Assembly: GCA_035296965.1 (NCBI GenBank)
Contig: DATGZX010000057.1
Span: 69,579-133,578, forward strand
DNA length: 64,000 bases
DNA from: DATGZX01 sp035296965
GTDB taxonomy: Bacteria > Planctomycetota > Planctomycetia > Gemmatales > Gemmataceae
Direction of reading: 5' to 3'
The notes beneath the pieces are model-generated. The model saw nothing but the letters and a program-made list of their open reading frames with translations. It made no database searches and was not told the DNA's origin. The position numbers were made by a program, and so were the translations under genes. This document shows, piece by piece, positions 63,689 to 64,000 of this stretch (the first letter of the stretch is position 1; each line of letters opens with the position of its first letter).

Positions 63689-63961
63689 ATGCCGCATGCC
63701 ATAGTCGATCCGGAGGAACTCCGGCGTTTCGCTCATAACCTCAAACAGTTCAACAACGACCTGCACAACCGCATGTCCGTCTTGCACGGCCAGCTGGTGG
63801 CCCTGGGCAACACCTGGCGTGACAAGGAACACGAAAAGTTCTCAGTGGAATTCGAGCAAACGCTACTCGTCGTCAAGCGTTTCATGGAAGCAGCCAATTT
63901 GCATATTCCGTTCCTGCTGCGCAAGGCGGAGCGGGTCGAGGAATATCTGCAACAGCGCTAG
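63689..63961 (+). CDS. WXG100-like small helical protein
   Basis: 90 residues, all-helical: a first helix (EELRRFAHNLKQFNNDLHNR), a turn with Trp43 (GNTWRDKEHEKF, a W-x-D variant of the WXG turn) and a second helix (LLVVKRFMEAANLHIPFLLR). This is the size and layout of WXG100 proteins secreted by type VII (ESX-like) systems. No EccC-like ATPase lies in the visible region, so its secretion partner would have to be downstream or elsewhere. A helper or unrelated coiled-coil role is the main alternative. The start at 63689 fits the family length. Confidence 0.7.
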   Translation: MPHAIVDPEELRRFAHNLKQFNNDLHNRMSVLHGQLVALGNTWRDKEHEKFSVEFEQTLLVVKRFMEAANLHIPFLLRKAERVEEYLQQR

Positions 63962-64000
63962 GGGTTGAGGCATGGGTCAATCCGCACGAGTAACGTCGAT

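Overview
The window reads as GC-rich chromosomal DNA from a planctomycete, most like the Gemmata/Gemmataceae group. That placement is an inference from gene content: a PVC-type CxxCH protein of about 1,120 residues with HEAT-like repeats, a DUF1571 protein, a BlaI/BlaR1 (M56) pair, a Ser/Thr kinase fused to a TPR region, a large Bat-type VWA locus, a ceramidase-like secreted protein, a P-II-like protein and a WXG100-like protein. Intergenic palindromic elements are also abundant. I saw no rRNA, tRNA or CRISPR array.

Layout. 0-5 kb: thioredoxin-like protein, an autoregulated blaI-blaR1 pair with a readable promoter/operator, an orphan response regulator and two small envelope or secreted proteins. 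5-14 kb: a LysR regulator overlapping gltB, then gltD (NADPH glutamate synthase), then a secreted DUF6263-like protein; two kinds of palindromic element sit between these genes. 14-16.5 kb: a small accessory-looking patch (DUF5131 three-Cys protein, zinc-ribbon protein, tandem repeats in a decayed stretch, HTH protein). 16.6-23.4 kb, minus strand: kinase/TPR protein, a frameshifted GNAT acetyltransferase, a polytopic membrane protein and a GT2 glycosyltransferase. 23.7-29.2 kb: two proteins of unknown function, then aconitase. 29.3-32 kb, minus strand: a HigB/HigA-like toxin-antitoxin pair and an ABC-2 exporter.

32-38.5 kb holds a thiolase, a B12-dependent acyl-CoA mutase split into a catalytic and a B12-binding subunit, its MeaB-type GTPase chaperone and an acyl-CoA ligase. 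The mutase would normally be labelled methylmalonyl-CoA mutase, but its two substrate-determining positions are Phe80 and Gln198. That is the isobutyryl-CoA mutase pattern, so the operon more likely interconverts butyryl-CoA and isobutyryl-CoA. 38.5-43.4 kb: DUF1571 protein, a lipoprotein hydrolase, a 360-bp nested palindrome, mnmA and a ceramidase-like protein.

43.5-55.7 kb is one minus-strand locus of ten genes. Transcription order is BatA, BatB, BatC, BatD, BatE, MoxR, a small unknown protein, DUF58, then two large VWA membrane proteins. Several neighbours overlap or lie within a few bases. It looks like a MoxR-VWA chaperone/envelope system with a permuted order and two extra VWA proteins. 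55.9-64 kb: a Gfo/Idh-like protein without the usual glycine motif, the giant CxxCH protein, a phosphoesterase, an adrenodoxin-type ferredoxin, a lipoprotein, a P-II-like protein and a WXG100-like protein.

The clearest unexplained signal is a family of about 90-bp intergenic palindromes beginning CGTTTAACCGCG, with copies at 10966, 11047, 13961, 26190 and 63408. They come in two forms that differ at two stem positions, with matching compensatory changes in the opposite arm.
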